DNA of 64,000 nucleotides from Clostridia bacterium (GCA_017409845.1 JAFQRY010000016.1:28387-92386); one strand, 5' to 3'; counted from the stretch's first letter, positions 34,679 through 43,891 are shown. Numbers and translations are program-made. Notes: generated by a model from the letters alone, not told the origin.

Positions 34679-36445
34679 TCATTCAATAAGCACGGCTGCC
34701 TTGACACCTTTGACATAGGGCAATTCTCTGTCATTATAGCTCATGTTGAGTCCGCCGGGAGTGCAGGTAATCGTGTTGCCGATAATGCTGCCGTGAATAT
34801 CAAAGTCACCGGATGCGAGCTCAACATCACCCTTTGGTGCATAAACAATTCCCCACAAATCAAAGCCGCCCTGCTGGGAATAAAGCGTTATATCACCTTT
34901 TCTTGAATAGATTGACAGCGTTGCACCGCCTTCGTTATAGGTGTGAGTGCTGCCGCCGATGCTGATATCACCTTCCGCTATCATGCAGCCGCTCAGATGA
35001 ATACCGCTTGAGCCCTGATTGGTTGAAATTGTGCCGCCGCTGTAAATTATTCCTCTTATCATGTAGGTGCCCTGACCTGAAAGACTGAGGGCTCCTTTTC
35101 TGTTATAAATATCACCGTTGAGGGTCATCGGACCGCAGATATTCGCTTCAATTTCAGGCTCTGAAACGCCGTTGCCCCAAACTATTATATCGCCGCTGAC
35201 ATATGTTCCGCCGCTCTGCCAGTCAATTTTTCCGTAGGTATAAACATTGCTTTTCGCCGTCATCTTGGTGCTGCCACCCTTCACGAAATTGCCCATACAG
35301 TAAACGGCTCTGTTGAAGGTTGTTGTGCCGTCAAGCCTTATGTTTCCTCCGACATAAGTTTCACAGTCACAGTTAAGGCTGTAGGTTGAGCCTCTTGTAA
35401 GATTGCCGCCGGTATAGAAATATTCGCCGTGGATGCTCGTGTTGCCCTGAAGCGAGGTGTTGCCCGCAACATAAAGGTTTTTACCGATTTTAAAATCCTT
35501 GCCCCATTGCGTTGTGAGATTTCCGCCCACATAAACATTGCCCGTAACATAAACGGGACACTGAGGATTGAAATCGCCCTCAACATAAAGGTCGCCGTAA
35601 ATTGTCATAAGCTCCGAGCTGTAGCCCGTTGAAAGTGTTCCCGCACAATAGGTGCTTCCGTTGATTGTGATAACGGAATTAATCGTTTTTCCCGCCTCGT
35701 ATTTATTCGTATATCTGTTGCTTTTGCTGAGGGGCTCATATGATTTGACAAACATTCCGTCATCCGCCGTCGGTGCAACCGCCATAATCATCTCATCAAA
35801 ATCCGGCATCTGCTGCTTTGAGGCATTGCTCACAAGTCCGCCTACGGTTACGCTGTATTGATTACAGAGTGCGTTCTGTGCCGAAAAAACGGTTCCCGAA
35901 ACGCTGCTTCCGCTTCCGCCGTCAGCATTGACATTGCCGTTGCCGAAAATGCTGCCGCCGAGATTATAATGTCCGCCGAGATTGAACTGAGAATTATCGC
36001 CGTGGAACATCAGATAATCAAAGTTGACTGCCAGCTGCTTGTTGACATATTTTGCAGCTGCCTTTGCGGTTATGTTTACGGAGTCAACATCAAAAAGCGT
36101 TGCAAAAACGGTTTTGCTTTTACGGGAATCCGAAACCCTTACTATCTCGTCACTCGGGAATTCAACAACAACGCTGTCGGTTGAAAAGCCGTTTTTTTCA
36201 ACATATTCAAGGGCAACCTGCCTTGCTCTCGCCTCATCGGGCATGTATCTGACCGCCGCAAGTGCAGCCGAATCCATTGCACTCTGAAGAAGGCTTTTCT
36301 GATGATACTTAAGACCCATATCGGTAACGAGAGATGCCAGAGAGAGAAATGCAACAAGACTCAGTGCTGCAACCACCATTACGGCACCGTCTTCGGATTT
36401 CACGTATTTTTCAGGGTTGAACAAGCTTTTTATTCTTCTGAACAC
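34679..36445 (-). CDS. TadG-like pilus protein with a long beta-solenoid-like tail
   Basis: 588 residues from GTG 36445, whose ribosome site GGGGAG lies in the end of the preceding gene. N-terminus: basic, then KSEDGAVMVVAALSLVAFLSLASLVTDMGL, a prepilin-type segment in which the cut would be G|AVMVVA; the usual Glu at +5 is replaced. Residues 50-140 are TadG-like (HQKSLLQSAMDSAALAAVRYM). Residues 150-588 are many short turns such as NVYVGGNLTTQWGKDFKIG, KNLYVAGNTSLQG, YFYTGGNLTRG, TYVGGNIRLDG, spaced 18-22 residues, as in a beta-helix or bactofilin-like fold. Likely a pilus-associated surface or tip protein (inference). Last gene of the operon. Confidence 0.75.
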   Translation of the reverse strand: MFRRIKSLFNPEKYVKSEDGAVMVVAALSLVAFLSLASLVTDMGLKYHQKSLLQSAMDSAALAAVRYMPDEARARQVALEYVEKNGFSTDSVVVEFPSDEIVRVSDSRKSKTVFATLFDVDSVNITAKAAAKYVNKQLAVNFDYLMFHGDNSQFNLGGHYNLGGSIFGNGNVNADGGSGSSVSGTVFSAQNALCNQYSVTVGGLVSNASKQQMPDFDEMIMAVAPTADDGMFVKSYEPLSKSNRYTNKYEAGKTINSVITINGSTYCAGTLSTGYSSELMTIYGDLYVEGDFNPQCPVYVTGNVYVGGNLTTQWGKDFKIGKNLYVAGNTSLQGNTSIHGEYFYTGGNLTRGSTYSLNCDCETYVGGNIRLDGTTTFNRAVYCMGNFVKGGSTKMTAKSNVYTYGKIDWQSGGTYVSGDIIVWGNGVSEPEIEANICGPMTLNGDIYNRKGALSLSGQGTYMIRGIIYSGGTISTNQGSSGIHLSGCMIAEGDISIGGSTHTYNEGGATLSIYSRKGDITLYSQQGGFDLWGIVYAPKGDVELASGDFDIHGSIIGNTITCTPGGLNMSYNDRELPYVKGVKAAVLIE

Positions 36446-36450
36446 TTTAC

Positions 36451-37479
36451 TCACTCCCCGCACTGAGTTGTTTTTCTGATCTGTTCCATTCTCTCTGAAA
36501 GCTCGGAAAGAGTTTCCTGTGCCTGGTTTATATAGTAATTGCGCAGCTTGATTTCCTTCTGCATAGCAAGTCTGTCGGCAGAAAGCTCTCCTTCAAGTGT
36601 ATTTATCTTATCTGAATATTCATGTGCCTGAGCTTTGTTTACTTCCTTAAGATGGCGGATTTCCTTTTCGTTTTCAGCCGCACGCTGATTGAGAACTCCG
36701 TTTTCGGCTTCAAGCTCCGCCTGCTTTTTCTTCAATTCGGAAACCTCAAGACCCGCGGCATCGGCTTCTTCGCATTTCCGTGCAACCTCTTCTCTGAGGG
36801 CGATTATTTCTTTCTCTTTTGCTTCGCTCTGAGCCTTTATGCGTTCGTGCTGAGAAAGAATGGAATTATACTCTGCAAAAAGCACCTCATATTTCTGCTT
36901 CAAAGCATGCAGCTCTTCGTTTTTTCGCTCTGCCGCTTCCGCTTTTGATTTAATTTCACGGTTTTCATTTTCAAGGCTTATTATTTTTGCCGTAAGCTCT
37001 TCAGAATCCGTGCTGTCGGTCTGTACGGGCACAGCCCTGAGCCTTTCATTTTCTTCCTCGGTACGGATAAGCTTTTCCTTGAGAGAATCAATGATTTTTT
37101 CATATTCGGCAGTTATTTTTCCGGTATCGGGAGCTTCGGAAACAGCGGCAGAGGGTTTTTCAAGCCTCTGTCTGCATTCTCTGTATTTTTCGCCGTAGGA
37201 ATCACGCTCTCTGTTTGAAAGAGCAAGCTCTTCCTTGATAGAAGAAAGCTTCAGCTCATAGTTACGGGCAGATGCCTCGATGTTATCGGTCAACTCCTTT
37301 ATATATGATTCAACCTCACCGGGGTCATAGCCGTAAAGCGTTTTTCTGAAAGAAAAAGCCTGTGTCTCGTTTTCCTTGCTCCTGATTTTTTCGGAGGGGT
37401 CATTAAGAATTTTCTTTTCTTCTTTTGCTGAGGTGTTTACTTTTTTTTCTGCAGCATTTTCGCCTTTTGCCTTTTTCAC
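36451..37479 (-). CDS. DivIVA-like coiled-coil protein in the pilus operon
   Basis: 342 residues, start GTG 37479 overlapping the DUF192 stop (GTGA). A charged N-terminal tail of about 42 residues, then a DivIVA-like block FSFRKTLYGYDPGEVESYIKELTDNIEASARNYE, then about 270 residues of coiled coil (EELALSNRERDSYGEKYREC..., KIISLENENREIKSKAEAAERKNEELH..., ELSERMEQIRKTTQCG). DivIVA-type proteins sense curved membrane and recruit partners to poles or septa. Within a Tad locus it may position the pilus machine; that is inference and I know no described example. Confidence 0.7.
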   Translation of the reverse strand: MKKAKGENAAEKKVNTSAKEEKKILNDPSEKIRSKENETQAFSFRKTLYGYDPGEVESYIKELTDNIEASARNYELKLSSIKEELALSNRERDSYGEKYRECRQRLEKPSAAVSEAPDTGKITAEYEKIIDSLKEKLIRTEEENERLRAVPVQTDSTDSEELTAKIISLENENREIKSKAEAAERKNEELHALKQKYEVLFAEYNSILSQHERIKAQSEAKEKEIIALREEVARKCEEADAAGLEVSELKKKQAELEAENGVLNQRAAENEKEIRHLKEVNKAQAHEYSDKINTLEGELSADRLAMQKEIKLRNYYINQAQETLSELSERMEQIRKTTQCGE

Positions 37480-37832
37480 TGACAATCCCTCACTATCTCT
37501 ATAAAATCGCCTTCACGGAAGCCGAGCTTCCTTGCGGTAAAGGCGTTCATCTCAATAACGCTTTTTGCATTCCGCACCGTTTTGCAGATTTTTCCCGGCT
37601 GAATGTTTTCGTCAATCCTGACCGTTCTTCCTTCCGCATCAAGATATACCGCATCAATTGCAAAACGCATATTCAGCATATGAATCTGGTTGCAGGGCGT
37701 TATGTAAAGAGCATAGTCATCCGCTACGGATTTTCTGAACATAAGACCCATGAACCGTCTGAAAAACGAATCCGCAAGCTCTGCATTCGCCGTCAGAAGT
37801 CTTCCGTTATTTTTTATTGATGCTCTTTTCAT
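37476..37832 (-). CDS. DUF192 family protein
   Basis: 118 residues from ATG 37832 (GAAGGGGTGACGGT before it). Features of DUF192: ADSFFRRFMGLMFRKSVADDYALYITPCNQIHMLNMRFAIDAVYLDAEGRTVRIDENIQPGKICKTVRNAKSVIEMNAFTARKLGFREGDFIEI. The family's small beta-barrel is of unknown function. Such a gene frequently sits within Tad/Flp loci of Firmicutes (from memory). It overlaps the DivIVA-like gene by 4 bases and starts 16 bases after tadC ends. Confidence 0.82.
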   Translation of the reverse strand: MKRASIKNNGRLLTANAELADSFFRRFMGLMFRKSVADDYALYITPCNQIHMLNMRFAIDAVYLDAEGRTVRIDENIQPGKICKTVRNAKSVIEMNAFTARKLGFREGDFIEIVRDCQ

Positions 37833-37848
37833 ACCGTCACCCCTTCTT

Positions 37849-38772
37849 TTAAAAGTTTTCAATAATATTAAGCACCGTCGGTCCCATAAGAATAATAAAA
37901 ACTACGGGAAAGATAAACAGAAGCATCGGCACCAGCATCTTGATTGATGCCTTCATGCCCTTTTCCTTTGCCTGCTGACTCCGCTCGACTCTGAGCTGCT
38001 CAGACTGTGCTCTCATTACATTATTAATAGGTATGCCGAGCTGCTCAGCCTGAACAAGGGCGGAAGCAAAGGTTTTAAGCTCGTCAAGATTTGTTGCATC
38101 GCAGAGATTCTGCAACGCCGCTCTTCTTGTTCTGCCCATCTGGATTTCTCTGTAAACAATGAGAAGCTCATCAATAAACGGTCCGCTGAGCTTCTGTGAA
38201 ACCTTGAGAAGTGCCGCATCAAAGCTCAGACCCGCCTCTATACATACGCAGAGCAAATCCATTGCATCGGGAAGCTGTTTTCTTATGCCCGACTGATGCC
38301 CCGTTACTCTTGACCTGAGATACATGGTAGGTCCCATGATGCCCAGAAGCAAGCCGCACATAAGAACAAGAAGCATTACCATCGGATCCATGTCAACTGC
38401 AATTATTATTATCACCGTCAGAAACATAACACCGATAAGAAACGCATATTTAATGAACTGAAAATCCGAGGGCTCCATAAAAATGCCTGCGTAACGAAGC
38501 TGTTTTCCGATCGCTTCAAGAGTTTTGGTTTTATTGGCATTTTTCTTTTTAGGAGCAAACCTGCTCAGCTTTTCGGAAATTCTCTTTATTCCCTTTCCGA
38601 GAAATCTGTCATAGAACGAGAGTTGAAGCTCCTGAAAAACAGGCTGAGCCACGGAATTATTTATTTTGTCTATTCTCCCCTGCTTACGGTCGTTTTTTCT
38701 TCCCCACGGGGATGCAATCAGAATAACGAGAATAAACGCAAGAAACGAATATGTAATAACAAGCAGCTCCAA
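37849..38772 (-). CDS. tadC: Tad pilus inner-membrane platform protein TadC
   Basis: 307 residues from TTG 38772; a GTG three codons earlier overlaps the GGAGG site, so TTG is preferred though unusual. Type II secretion F (GspF) domain: RKQLPDAMDLLCVCIEAGLSFDAALLKVSQKLSGPFIDELLIVYREIQMGRTRRAALQNL, with membrane helices near the N-terminus (LLVITYSFLAFILVILIASPWG), mid-protein (AFLIGVMFLTVIIIIAVDM, MVMLLVLMCGLLLGIMGPTMYL) and C-terminus (MLVPMLLFIFPVVFIILMGPTVL). Works with TadB as platform for the ATPase. Confidence 0.92.
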   Translation of the reverse strand: MELLVITYSFLAFILVILIASPWGRKNDRKQGRIDKINNSVAQPVFQELQLSFYDRFLGKGIKRISEKLSRFAPKKKNANKTKTLEAIGKQLRYAGIFMEPSDFQFIKYAFLIGVMFLTVIIIIAVDMDPMVMLLVLMCGLLLGIMGPTMYLRSRVTGHQSGIRKQLPDAMDLLCVCIEAGLSFDAALLKVSQKLSGPFIDELLIVYREIQMGRTRRAALQNLCDATNLDELKTFASALVQAEQLGIPINNVMRAQSEQLRVERSQQAKEKGMKASIKMLVPMLLFIFPVVFIILMGPTVLNIIENF

Positions 38773-38803
38773 AAAGCTCACCTCCGTAAACGGTCAACAT
38801 CCG

Positions 38804-39796
38804 TCAGTATTCTATCGTCACAACCTTTCTTATGGCAAAGAAGCCGAGGATTTCCATAACAACGGAAACCGCAAGCATTATTTTGCCGACCGAGGTTGTG
38901 AAAAAAACAGTCATATATTCGGGATTGATAACCATGAGCACCGCCGCAATGCATATCGGCAAAGCACCGATTATCATGCCCGACATTCTGCCCTGAGCGG
39001 TTATCGAATTGATTTCACCTTTTATTTTAATTCTGTCTCTTATTGTCTGCGATATGGTGGTCAGAATTTCAGAAAGATTGCCGCCCGTTGTTCTCTGGAT
39101 AAGAACAGCCGAAACAACAAGCATCAGATCCGCACTCTTTACCCTTTCCACCATGTTGTTGAGTGCCTCATCAAGCGTTGCACCGTATTTGATTTCGTTG
39201 CACACCCTGCTGAACTCTATTCCGACGGGTGCAGGCATATCAGTTGCAACATTCTCCATGGTCTGCTGAAAGGAGAAGCCCGATCGCAGTCCGTTGCACA
39301 TCATTATCAGGGTATCGCCAAGCTGTGCTTCAAAAGCCTTTATTCTTTTTCCTTTTTTGATTTTGACAAAAATTATCGGAAGGAAAGCTCCGACCGCCGC
39401 AAGCGTTGCCGCCGGCATTGCACCGAGCTGAAACAAAGCCGCAAGTCCTGAAGGCACAAAGGTCAGAACAAACCAGACCATGCAGAATTCCTCGGGCTTC
39501 ATCATTATGTCGGCAAGAATGAGCTCGTTGAATATGGTATCCATAAGCTTTTTTCTCTGCACCGACTGTTTTGCCGAGTCGCCCGTTGCACGTTTGAGAA
39601 TAGCCGACCTTCTTTTTTTCTTGTTTTCCTGAAGCTGAAGAGAAAAGCTGCTTTTTTTATTTGCGATTTTCTCAAATCTTTTTTCAACCTTCCGCCTGCC
39701 TTCGGTAACCGTACCTGCAATGCTGACAAGCAGAAAAAAGCCGAAAAGACCGAAGGACACAGACAGAATAACTATGCTAATTTGCAAACCACTCAT
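38804..39796 (-). CDS. tadB: Tad pilus inner-membrane platform protein TadB
   Basis: 330 residues. GspF domain in the second half: FEAQLGDTLIMMCNGLRSGFSFQQTMENVATDMPAPVGIEFSRVCNEIKYGATLDEALNNM, and membrane helices at the N-terminus (ISIVILSVSFGLFGFFLLVSIAG), centre (MVWFVLTFVPSGLAALFQLGAMPAATLAAVGAFLPII) and C-terminus. It overlaps tadA by 20 bases, so the two are translationally coupled. Confidence 0.92.
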   Translation of the reverse strand: MSGLQISIVILSVSFGLFGFFLLVSIAGTVTEGRRKVEKRFEKIANKKSSFSLQLQENKKKRRSAILKRATGDSAKQSVQRKKLMDTIFNELILADIMMKPEEFCMVWFVLTFVPSGLAALFQLGAMPAATLAAVGAFLPIIFVKIKKGKRIKAFEAQLGDTLIMMCNGLRSGFSFQQTMENVATDMPAPVGIEFSRVCNEIKYGATLDEALNNMVERVKSADLMLVVSAVLIQRTTGGNLSEILTTISQTIRDRIKIKGEINSITAQGRMSGMIIGALPICIAAVLMVINPEYMTVFFTTSVGKIMLAVSVVMEILGFFAIRKVVTIEY

Positions 39797-41126
39797 TCTT
39801 TACCGTCACTCCGTTTCCTTTTATCTTTTCAATGCAGTTGGGTCTTACACCCGTTGCACGGAATTTTCCGATAAACTTGCCCGAGGTATCAACCGTACCG
39901 TCGGTTTCATATACAAATATATCCTGCATGCTCACTACATCGCCCTCCATGCCGACAACCTCGGTTATGGAGGTTATTTTTCTTGTGCCGTCACGCAGTC
40001 TGCTCTGCTGAACAATGAGGTCAATCGCCGATGAAACCTGGTCTCTTATAGCCTTGAGCGGAAGCTCCATACCGCTCATAAGCACCATGGTTTCAAGTCT
40101 TGAAACGGTGTCTCTCGGCGAGTTTGCGTGGGTTGTTGTCAAAGAGCCGTCGTGACCCGTATTCATAGCCTGAAGCATATCGAGCGTTTCTTCCGAACGA
40201 ACCTCACCGACAATAATTCTGTCGGGTCTCATACGAAGGGCATTCTTGACAAGATTTCTGATTGTTACCGCACCCTTGCCCTCGAGGTTTGCAGGTCTTG
40301 CTTCAAGGGTTATAACATGCTCCTGCTTGAGCTGTACCTCGGCGGCATCTTCAATGGTGACAATTCTTTCGTCCTCGGGAATATATGAAGAAAGAACATT
40401 GAGAAGCGTTGTTTTACCGCTGCCCGTACCGCCCGCAACAACAATATTGAGCTTTCCCTTAACGCATGCTTCAAGAAACTGAAGCATATCGGGAGTAAGC
40501 GAGCCGAACTGAAGAAGCTGCTGAGCCGTTATCGGCTTTTTGCCGAACTTTCTGATGGTCAGAACAGGTCCTATCAGCGACAGCGGCGGAATAATCGCAT
40601 TAACACGGGAGCCGTCTGCAAGACGGGCATCAACCATGGGGCTTGCTTCGTCAACATGTCGCCCTACGTTTGAAACAATTCTGTTTATAACATTCATAAG
40701 GTGCTCCTCGTCCCTGAATTTCAGGTCCGTCAGTCTGAGCTTGCCCTTATCTTCAACATAAATCTTATCGGGTCCGTTGACCATGATTTCACTGTAGTTC
40801 GGATTCTGAACCAGCTCTTCAATCGGACCGTAGCCCATAATATCGTTGAAAAGCTCGGTTGTAACCTTCGCTCTGTCGATTCTCGGAATCATGAATTCAT
40901 CTTCGTTTACCCTGTCATCAACGATTTTGAACATTGCCTCACGGTCGGTTATAACCTTTCCGCTTTTGTTCATATCGTCAATAATCGCCGAATGAATTCT
41001 TTGCTTCACCTCAAGATAAGGGTCTTCTTTTATTTCCTCGGTCACCGCCTTCGCCTGAGTTTCTTCAGCCTCGGCAGCCTGCAGCTGCAATTTTTTCTGA
41101 CCGTCTATTTTATCTAAAAGTCCCAT
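39777..41126 (-). CDS. tadA: Tad pilus assembly ATPase TadA/CpaF
   Basis: 449 residues, secretion ATPase of the VirB11/CpaF type that powers pilus growth and retraction. Walker A VVAGGTGSGKTTLLN (about 230), ASP box TIEDAAEVQLKQEHVITLEARP, Walker B MRPDRIIVGEVRSEE and HIS box GHDGSLTTTHANSPRD. The N-terminal domain (SEIMVNGPDKIYVEDKG, SPMVDARLADGSRVNAIIPPLS) is typical of CpaF. AGAGGTG ribosome site. Confidence 0.96.
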   Translation of the reverse strand: MGLLDKIDGQKKLQLQAAEAEETQAKAVTEEIKEDPYLEVKQRIHSAIIDDMNKSGKVITDREAMFKIVDDRVNEDEFMIPRIDRAKVTTELFNDIMGYGPIEELVQNPNYSEIMVNGPDKIYVEDKGKLRLTDLKFRDEEHLMNVINRIVSNVGRHVDEASPMVDARLADGSRVNAIIPPLSLIGPVLTIRKFGKKPITAQQLLQFGSLTPDMLQFLEACVKGKLNIVVAGGTGSGKTTLLNVLSSYIPEDERIVTIEDAAEVQLKQEHVITLEARPANLEGKGAVTIRNLVKNALRMRPDRIIVGEVRSEETLDMLQAMNTGHDGSLTTTHANSPRDTVSRLETMVLMSGMELPLKAIRDQVSSAIDLIVQQSRLRDGTRKITSITEVVGMEGDVVSMQDIFVYETDGTVDTSGKFIGKFRATGVRPNCIEKIKGNGVTVKNEWFAN

Positions 41127-41137
41127 GTGAACACCTC

Positions 41138-42340
41138 TCAGTGCTTATTAAACTTAAACAGCGTTTTTTTGCTCTCCTTCTTATCGTCTATGCGTTCAAC
41201 GCCGGTATGAATCGCAATGATATCTTCTGCCATTCCGCTTATTTTCTTTGAAATCTCGGATTTGGGCTGAGCAACCGTCACCGCCTGACCCTTGTTGATG
41301 CTCGCAACTGCCGCCGCATAATCCGCAGGCACAACCGCAAACATCTTTGTGTGAAACATCTCTTCAAAATCCTCGGTCCTGACAAGACCTTTTTCCGCTT
41401 TGTTGATAACAAATCTTATTTTCTCACGCTGATGAAGCTGTTCAAGAATGCACCAGCATACCTTTGCGTTATTGAGCGAAAGCATATCATTATTATAAAC
41501 AAGATATATCTCTTCGCAATTTTCACATGCCATGATGCTTGTATCATTGAACGCTGCGGGAAGGTCGATTATTATGTATTCGTAATAAGGTCTGATGATA
41601 TCAATTATCTTTTCGACATGACCCGGATTCACAAACTCTGCAAATTCGGGGCTTTTCGGTGCACAGAGAATACTGACACCCGTGCTGTGTTCAACGGCAA
41701 AGCTGTTGATATTTTCAATCGTCAGACCGCCTCTGTCCTGAATAAGGTCAACAATTGAATTTTTTGTATCAAGGTCAAGTGCCATTGCAACATCGCCGAA
41801 CTGCAAATCAAGGTCAAGAAGCATAACTCTCTTTCCTGCCTTTGCAAGCTGAGCTGCAACGCCGATTGCAACGGTTGTTTTGCCCGTACCGCCTTTACCG
41901 CCGAAAAAGCCGAGAGCCTTGCAGCGGACCTTTTTGCCTTCGTTTGTGTCAAGCACTCTCTGCTGCTCAAGCTTAAAGACCGTTGCAACATTCTGCGAAA
42001 ACTCTTCGGGGCTTATTCCGTCTATCGGAAGCACCTTTCTGAAGCCGTACTGTGCCGCTTTGTTGACAAGGTCAACCGAAATATTATCATTCGCAAGAAC
42101 GGCTATCGTTCCCCTTGCTGCACTCAGCAAATCCTGAACAAAATTGAATACGGAGTCGGGAACCTCTCCCCTGACCGCACACATAACAACCTCGGGAAAC
42201 TTATTGACCGTTTTGGTTTTTCCCTCCGGAGTGAAGCCCGAATAACCGCTGATTGCGAAGCCGTCACCCGTGATGAGATTTTTTATTTCTATCCGCAGAT
42301 CAAGGTCGTCGGATAATACAAGAAGATTTATTCTTTCCAT
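41138..42340 (-). CDS. tadZ: Tad pilus localisation ATPase TadZ/CpaE
   Basis: 400 residues. N-terminal receiver-like domain (INLLVLSDDLDLRIEIKNLITGDG...) lacking a clear phospho-acceptor pattern, then a MinD/ParA ATPase: LGFFGGKGGTGKTTVAIGVAAQL (deviant Walker A), LDLDLQFGDVAMALDL and IIDLPAAFNDTSIMACENCEEIYLV. CpaE/TadZ places the pilus machine at a cell pole. Stands between cpaB and tadA with short gaps. Confidence 0.9.
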   Translation of the reverse strand: MERINLLVLSDDLDLRIEIKNLITGDGFAISGYSGFTPEGKTKTVNKFPEVVMCAVRGEVPDSVFNFVQDLLSAARGTIAVLANDNISVDLVNKAAQYGFRKVLPIDGISPEEFSQNVATVFKLEQQRVLDTNEGKKVRCKALGFFGGKGGTGKTTVAIGVAAQLAKAGKRVMLLDLDLQFGDVAMALDLDTKNSIVDLIQDRGGLTIENINSFAVEHSTGVSILCAPKSPEFAEFVNPGHVEKIIDIIRPYYEYIIIDLPAAFNDTSIMACENCEEIYLVYNNDMLSLNNAKVCWCILEQLHQREKIRFVINKAEKGLVRTEDFEEMFHTKMFAVVPADYAAAVASINKGQAVTVAQPKSEISKKISGMAEDIIAIHTGVERIDDKKESKKTLFKFNKH

Positions 42341-42356
42341 AACAACTCTCCTCTGC

Positions 42357-43136
42357 TCAGCTTATTGCGGTTGTTGTTTCTTTTCCTATCTGACCCATGC
42401 CGTAGTTTGTTACGGGCTCGCTTCTTTCTTCAGGAACGGAAGCCGCATTGAGATCATCGGAAATCCCGTGACCCTCCGCATAGGATACAAGAACTATTCT
42501 GAACGGTGACTGCTCCGGATTATCGTCGGTAATATCCAACTCAAGCATTTTAATAATCTGCTCTTTCGTCAGTGCTACCGTCACAACTACATAGCTTTGA
42601 ATCTCCGTGCCTATATTTTGAAGAACATACGCAGGATAATCACCGATTTTAAGAACGGGAACATTTTCAAGCACAAGTGTCGCAGGAACAACCATATCAT
42701 TATAAATATTGATTCGGTCACCATCTTTTATGAAATAGGCAACCGCATTATCGATTTTAACCGAAATGGTATAGGCATACATTCCGCTTTCAAGCTGATA
42801 AGAAAGTCTGCCGTCTGATTTTTCATCTCCGACAAGTGCGATTTTTCTGACCATGAGCTGTTCGCCTGCAAGGATTTTTTCGGTTGACATATAGCCGACA
42901 ACATCCTTTGTGTTGCAGACCGTTCCGTAAGAAACCGCAGTTACGGGAAGGTCAATCTCTCTGAACATAGACTCGGTCAGAACCGTATCTTTTTCAATAT
43001 CCTGAACAGCAACAACAACCGTTGCCTTATCAACACCCGTCACAACCTTTGCCGTTTTCAGCTCCGTTGCAAAAAAGTAGGTTGCAACGCCTGCCGCAAG
43101 AGCTATGACCGCTGCTATAAGATATATTTTTTTCAT
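42357..43136 (-). CDS. cpaB: Flp pilus assembly protein CpaB/RcpC
   Basis: 259 residues with one N-terminal membrane helix (IYLIAAVIALAAGVATYFFATEL), a SAF domain (ATVVVAVQDIEKDTVLTESMFREIDLPVTAV...MSTEKILAGEQLMVRKI) and an RcpC-like part (SYQLESGMYAYTISVKIDNAVAYFIKDGDRINIYND). In monoderms it is thought to act at the outer face of the membrane, perhaps at the peptidoglycan. AGAGAGG ribosome site. Confidence 0.88.
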   Translation of the reverse strand: MKKIYLIAAVIALAAGVATYFFATELKTAKVVTGVDKATVVVAVQDIEKDTVLTESMFREIDLPVTAVSYGTVCNTKDVVGYMSTEKILAGEQLMVRKIALVGDEKSDGRLSYQLESGMYAYTISVKIDNAVAYFIKDGDRINIYNDMVVPATLVLENVPVLKIGDYPAYVLQNIGTEIQSYVVVTVALTKEQIIKMLELDITDDNPEQSPFRIVLVSYAEGHGISDDLNAASVPEERSEPVTNYGMGQIGKETTTAIS

Positions 43137-43151
43137 ATTTATCTAACCTCT

Positions 43152-43586
43152 CTAACTGTCCGTATATGACTCAACCTTCATTATAACGGTTGAGGTTATC
43201 GTTTTTTCCTTGCCCAGAACCGAGCTGAGCACCGGAGTGAAGAATGAAATATCCGCTTCAAGCGAAACCTTTATGTCACCTGCCGTCGGGTCGCCCTGCG
43301 AGGTATATTCAATGCTGATATCCACTCCGTCATTGGCAAAAACGTTTGTTGTCAGATTTTCAATGTGGCTTTTTATCGCCTGAGTGCTTCCGCCCTCCGC
43401 GGTATTGACAACCGCATATCTTGCACCCTCACGGCATGCATTGTTGAGCGAAAGCTGATTATAAAACAACCAGCCGAAATCAATTATTCCGCAAAGTATC
43501 AGCAGAAATACCGGAAGAACAAGCGCAAATTCAACCATCGCCTGACCGTCCTCACTCTTTTCCTTTGATTTTAAATGCCGTTTCAT
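43152..43586 (-). CDS. tadE: TadE-like minor pilin
   Basis: 144 residues from ATG 43586 with GGAGGTGA; an in-frame GTG overlaps that site. N-terminal type IV-like prepilin segment KSEDGQAMVEFALVLPVFLLILCGIIDFGWLFYNQLSLNNACREGARYA: predicted cut G|QAMVEF with Glu at +5. The rest (VNTAEGGSTQAIKSHIENLTTNVFANDGVDISIEYTS...) is a small external domain. First gene after the internal terminator. Confidence 0.9.
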   Translation of the reverse strand: MKRHLKSKEKSEDGQAMVEFALVLPVFLLILCGIIDFGWLFYNQLSLNNACREGARYAVVNTAEGGSTQAIKSHIENLTTNVFANDGVDISIEYTSQGDPTAGDIKVSLEADISFFTPVLSSVLGKEKTITSTVIMKVESYTDS

Positions 43587-43621
43587 TGCCGTCACCTCCG
43601 TAGAGACGGATTTTCTCTTTT

Positions 43622-43662
43622 AATTAAAAATGGGTAAGCTCGCTCAGCGAGCGAACTTACCC
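43622..43662 (-). terminator. Internal terminator/attenuator between Flp pilins and the assembly genes
   Basis: Minus strand 14-bp stem GGGTAAGTTCGCTC / GAGCGAGCTTACCC (one G-U pair) with a 3-base loop, then ATTTTTAATT. It lies after the second pilin, so most transcripts probably stop here and the machinery downstream is read at a lower level. No separate promoter was seen for tadE. Confidence 0.8.
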
Positions 43663-43717
43663 ACGGGGGTTACTCAGTTTTTAATTCGGATGGGATTATA
43701 AATAAAAAGAGGAGGGA

Positions 43718-43891
43718 TTAAGTACCTGCTTGTGCTCCGTCGATTGCGTTGTTGATTTCGTCAAACTTCTCTTTGATCTTCGGACCGAGAAGTGCAAGTG
43801 CACCGATTACTACAACTGCGATGAGACCGATAATAAGACCGTATTCAACCATACCCTGACCTTCTTCGTCTTTAAGCCAATTCATTAACAT
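43718..43891 (-). CDS. flp: Flp/Fap-type pilin, copy 2
   Basis: 57 residues: MLMNWLKDEEGQGMVEYGLI, then IGLIAVVVIGALALLGPKIK and EKFDEINNAIDGAQAGT. Cleavage motif G|QGMVEY with Glu +5 and Tyr +6, the Flp signature; a single hydrophobic helix and a short hydrophilic tail follow. It is the structural subunit polymerised outside the membrane after processing by the peptidase at 44303. Differs from copy 1 at three positions only. AGGT ribosome site. Confidence 0.93.
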   Translation of the reverse strand: MLMNWLKDEEGQGMVEYGLIIGLIAVVVIGALALLGPKIKEKFDEINNAIDGAQAGT

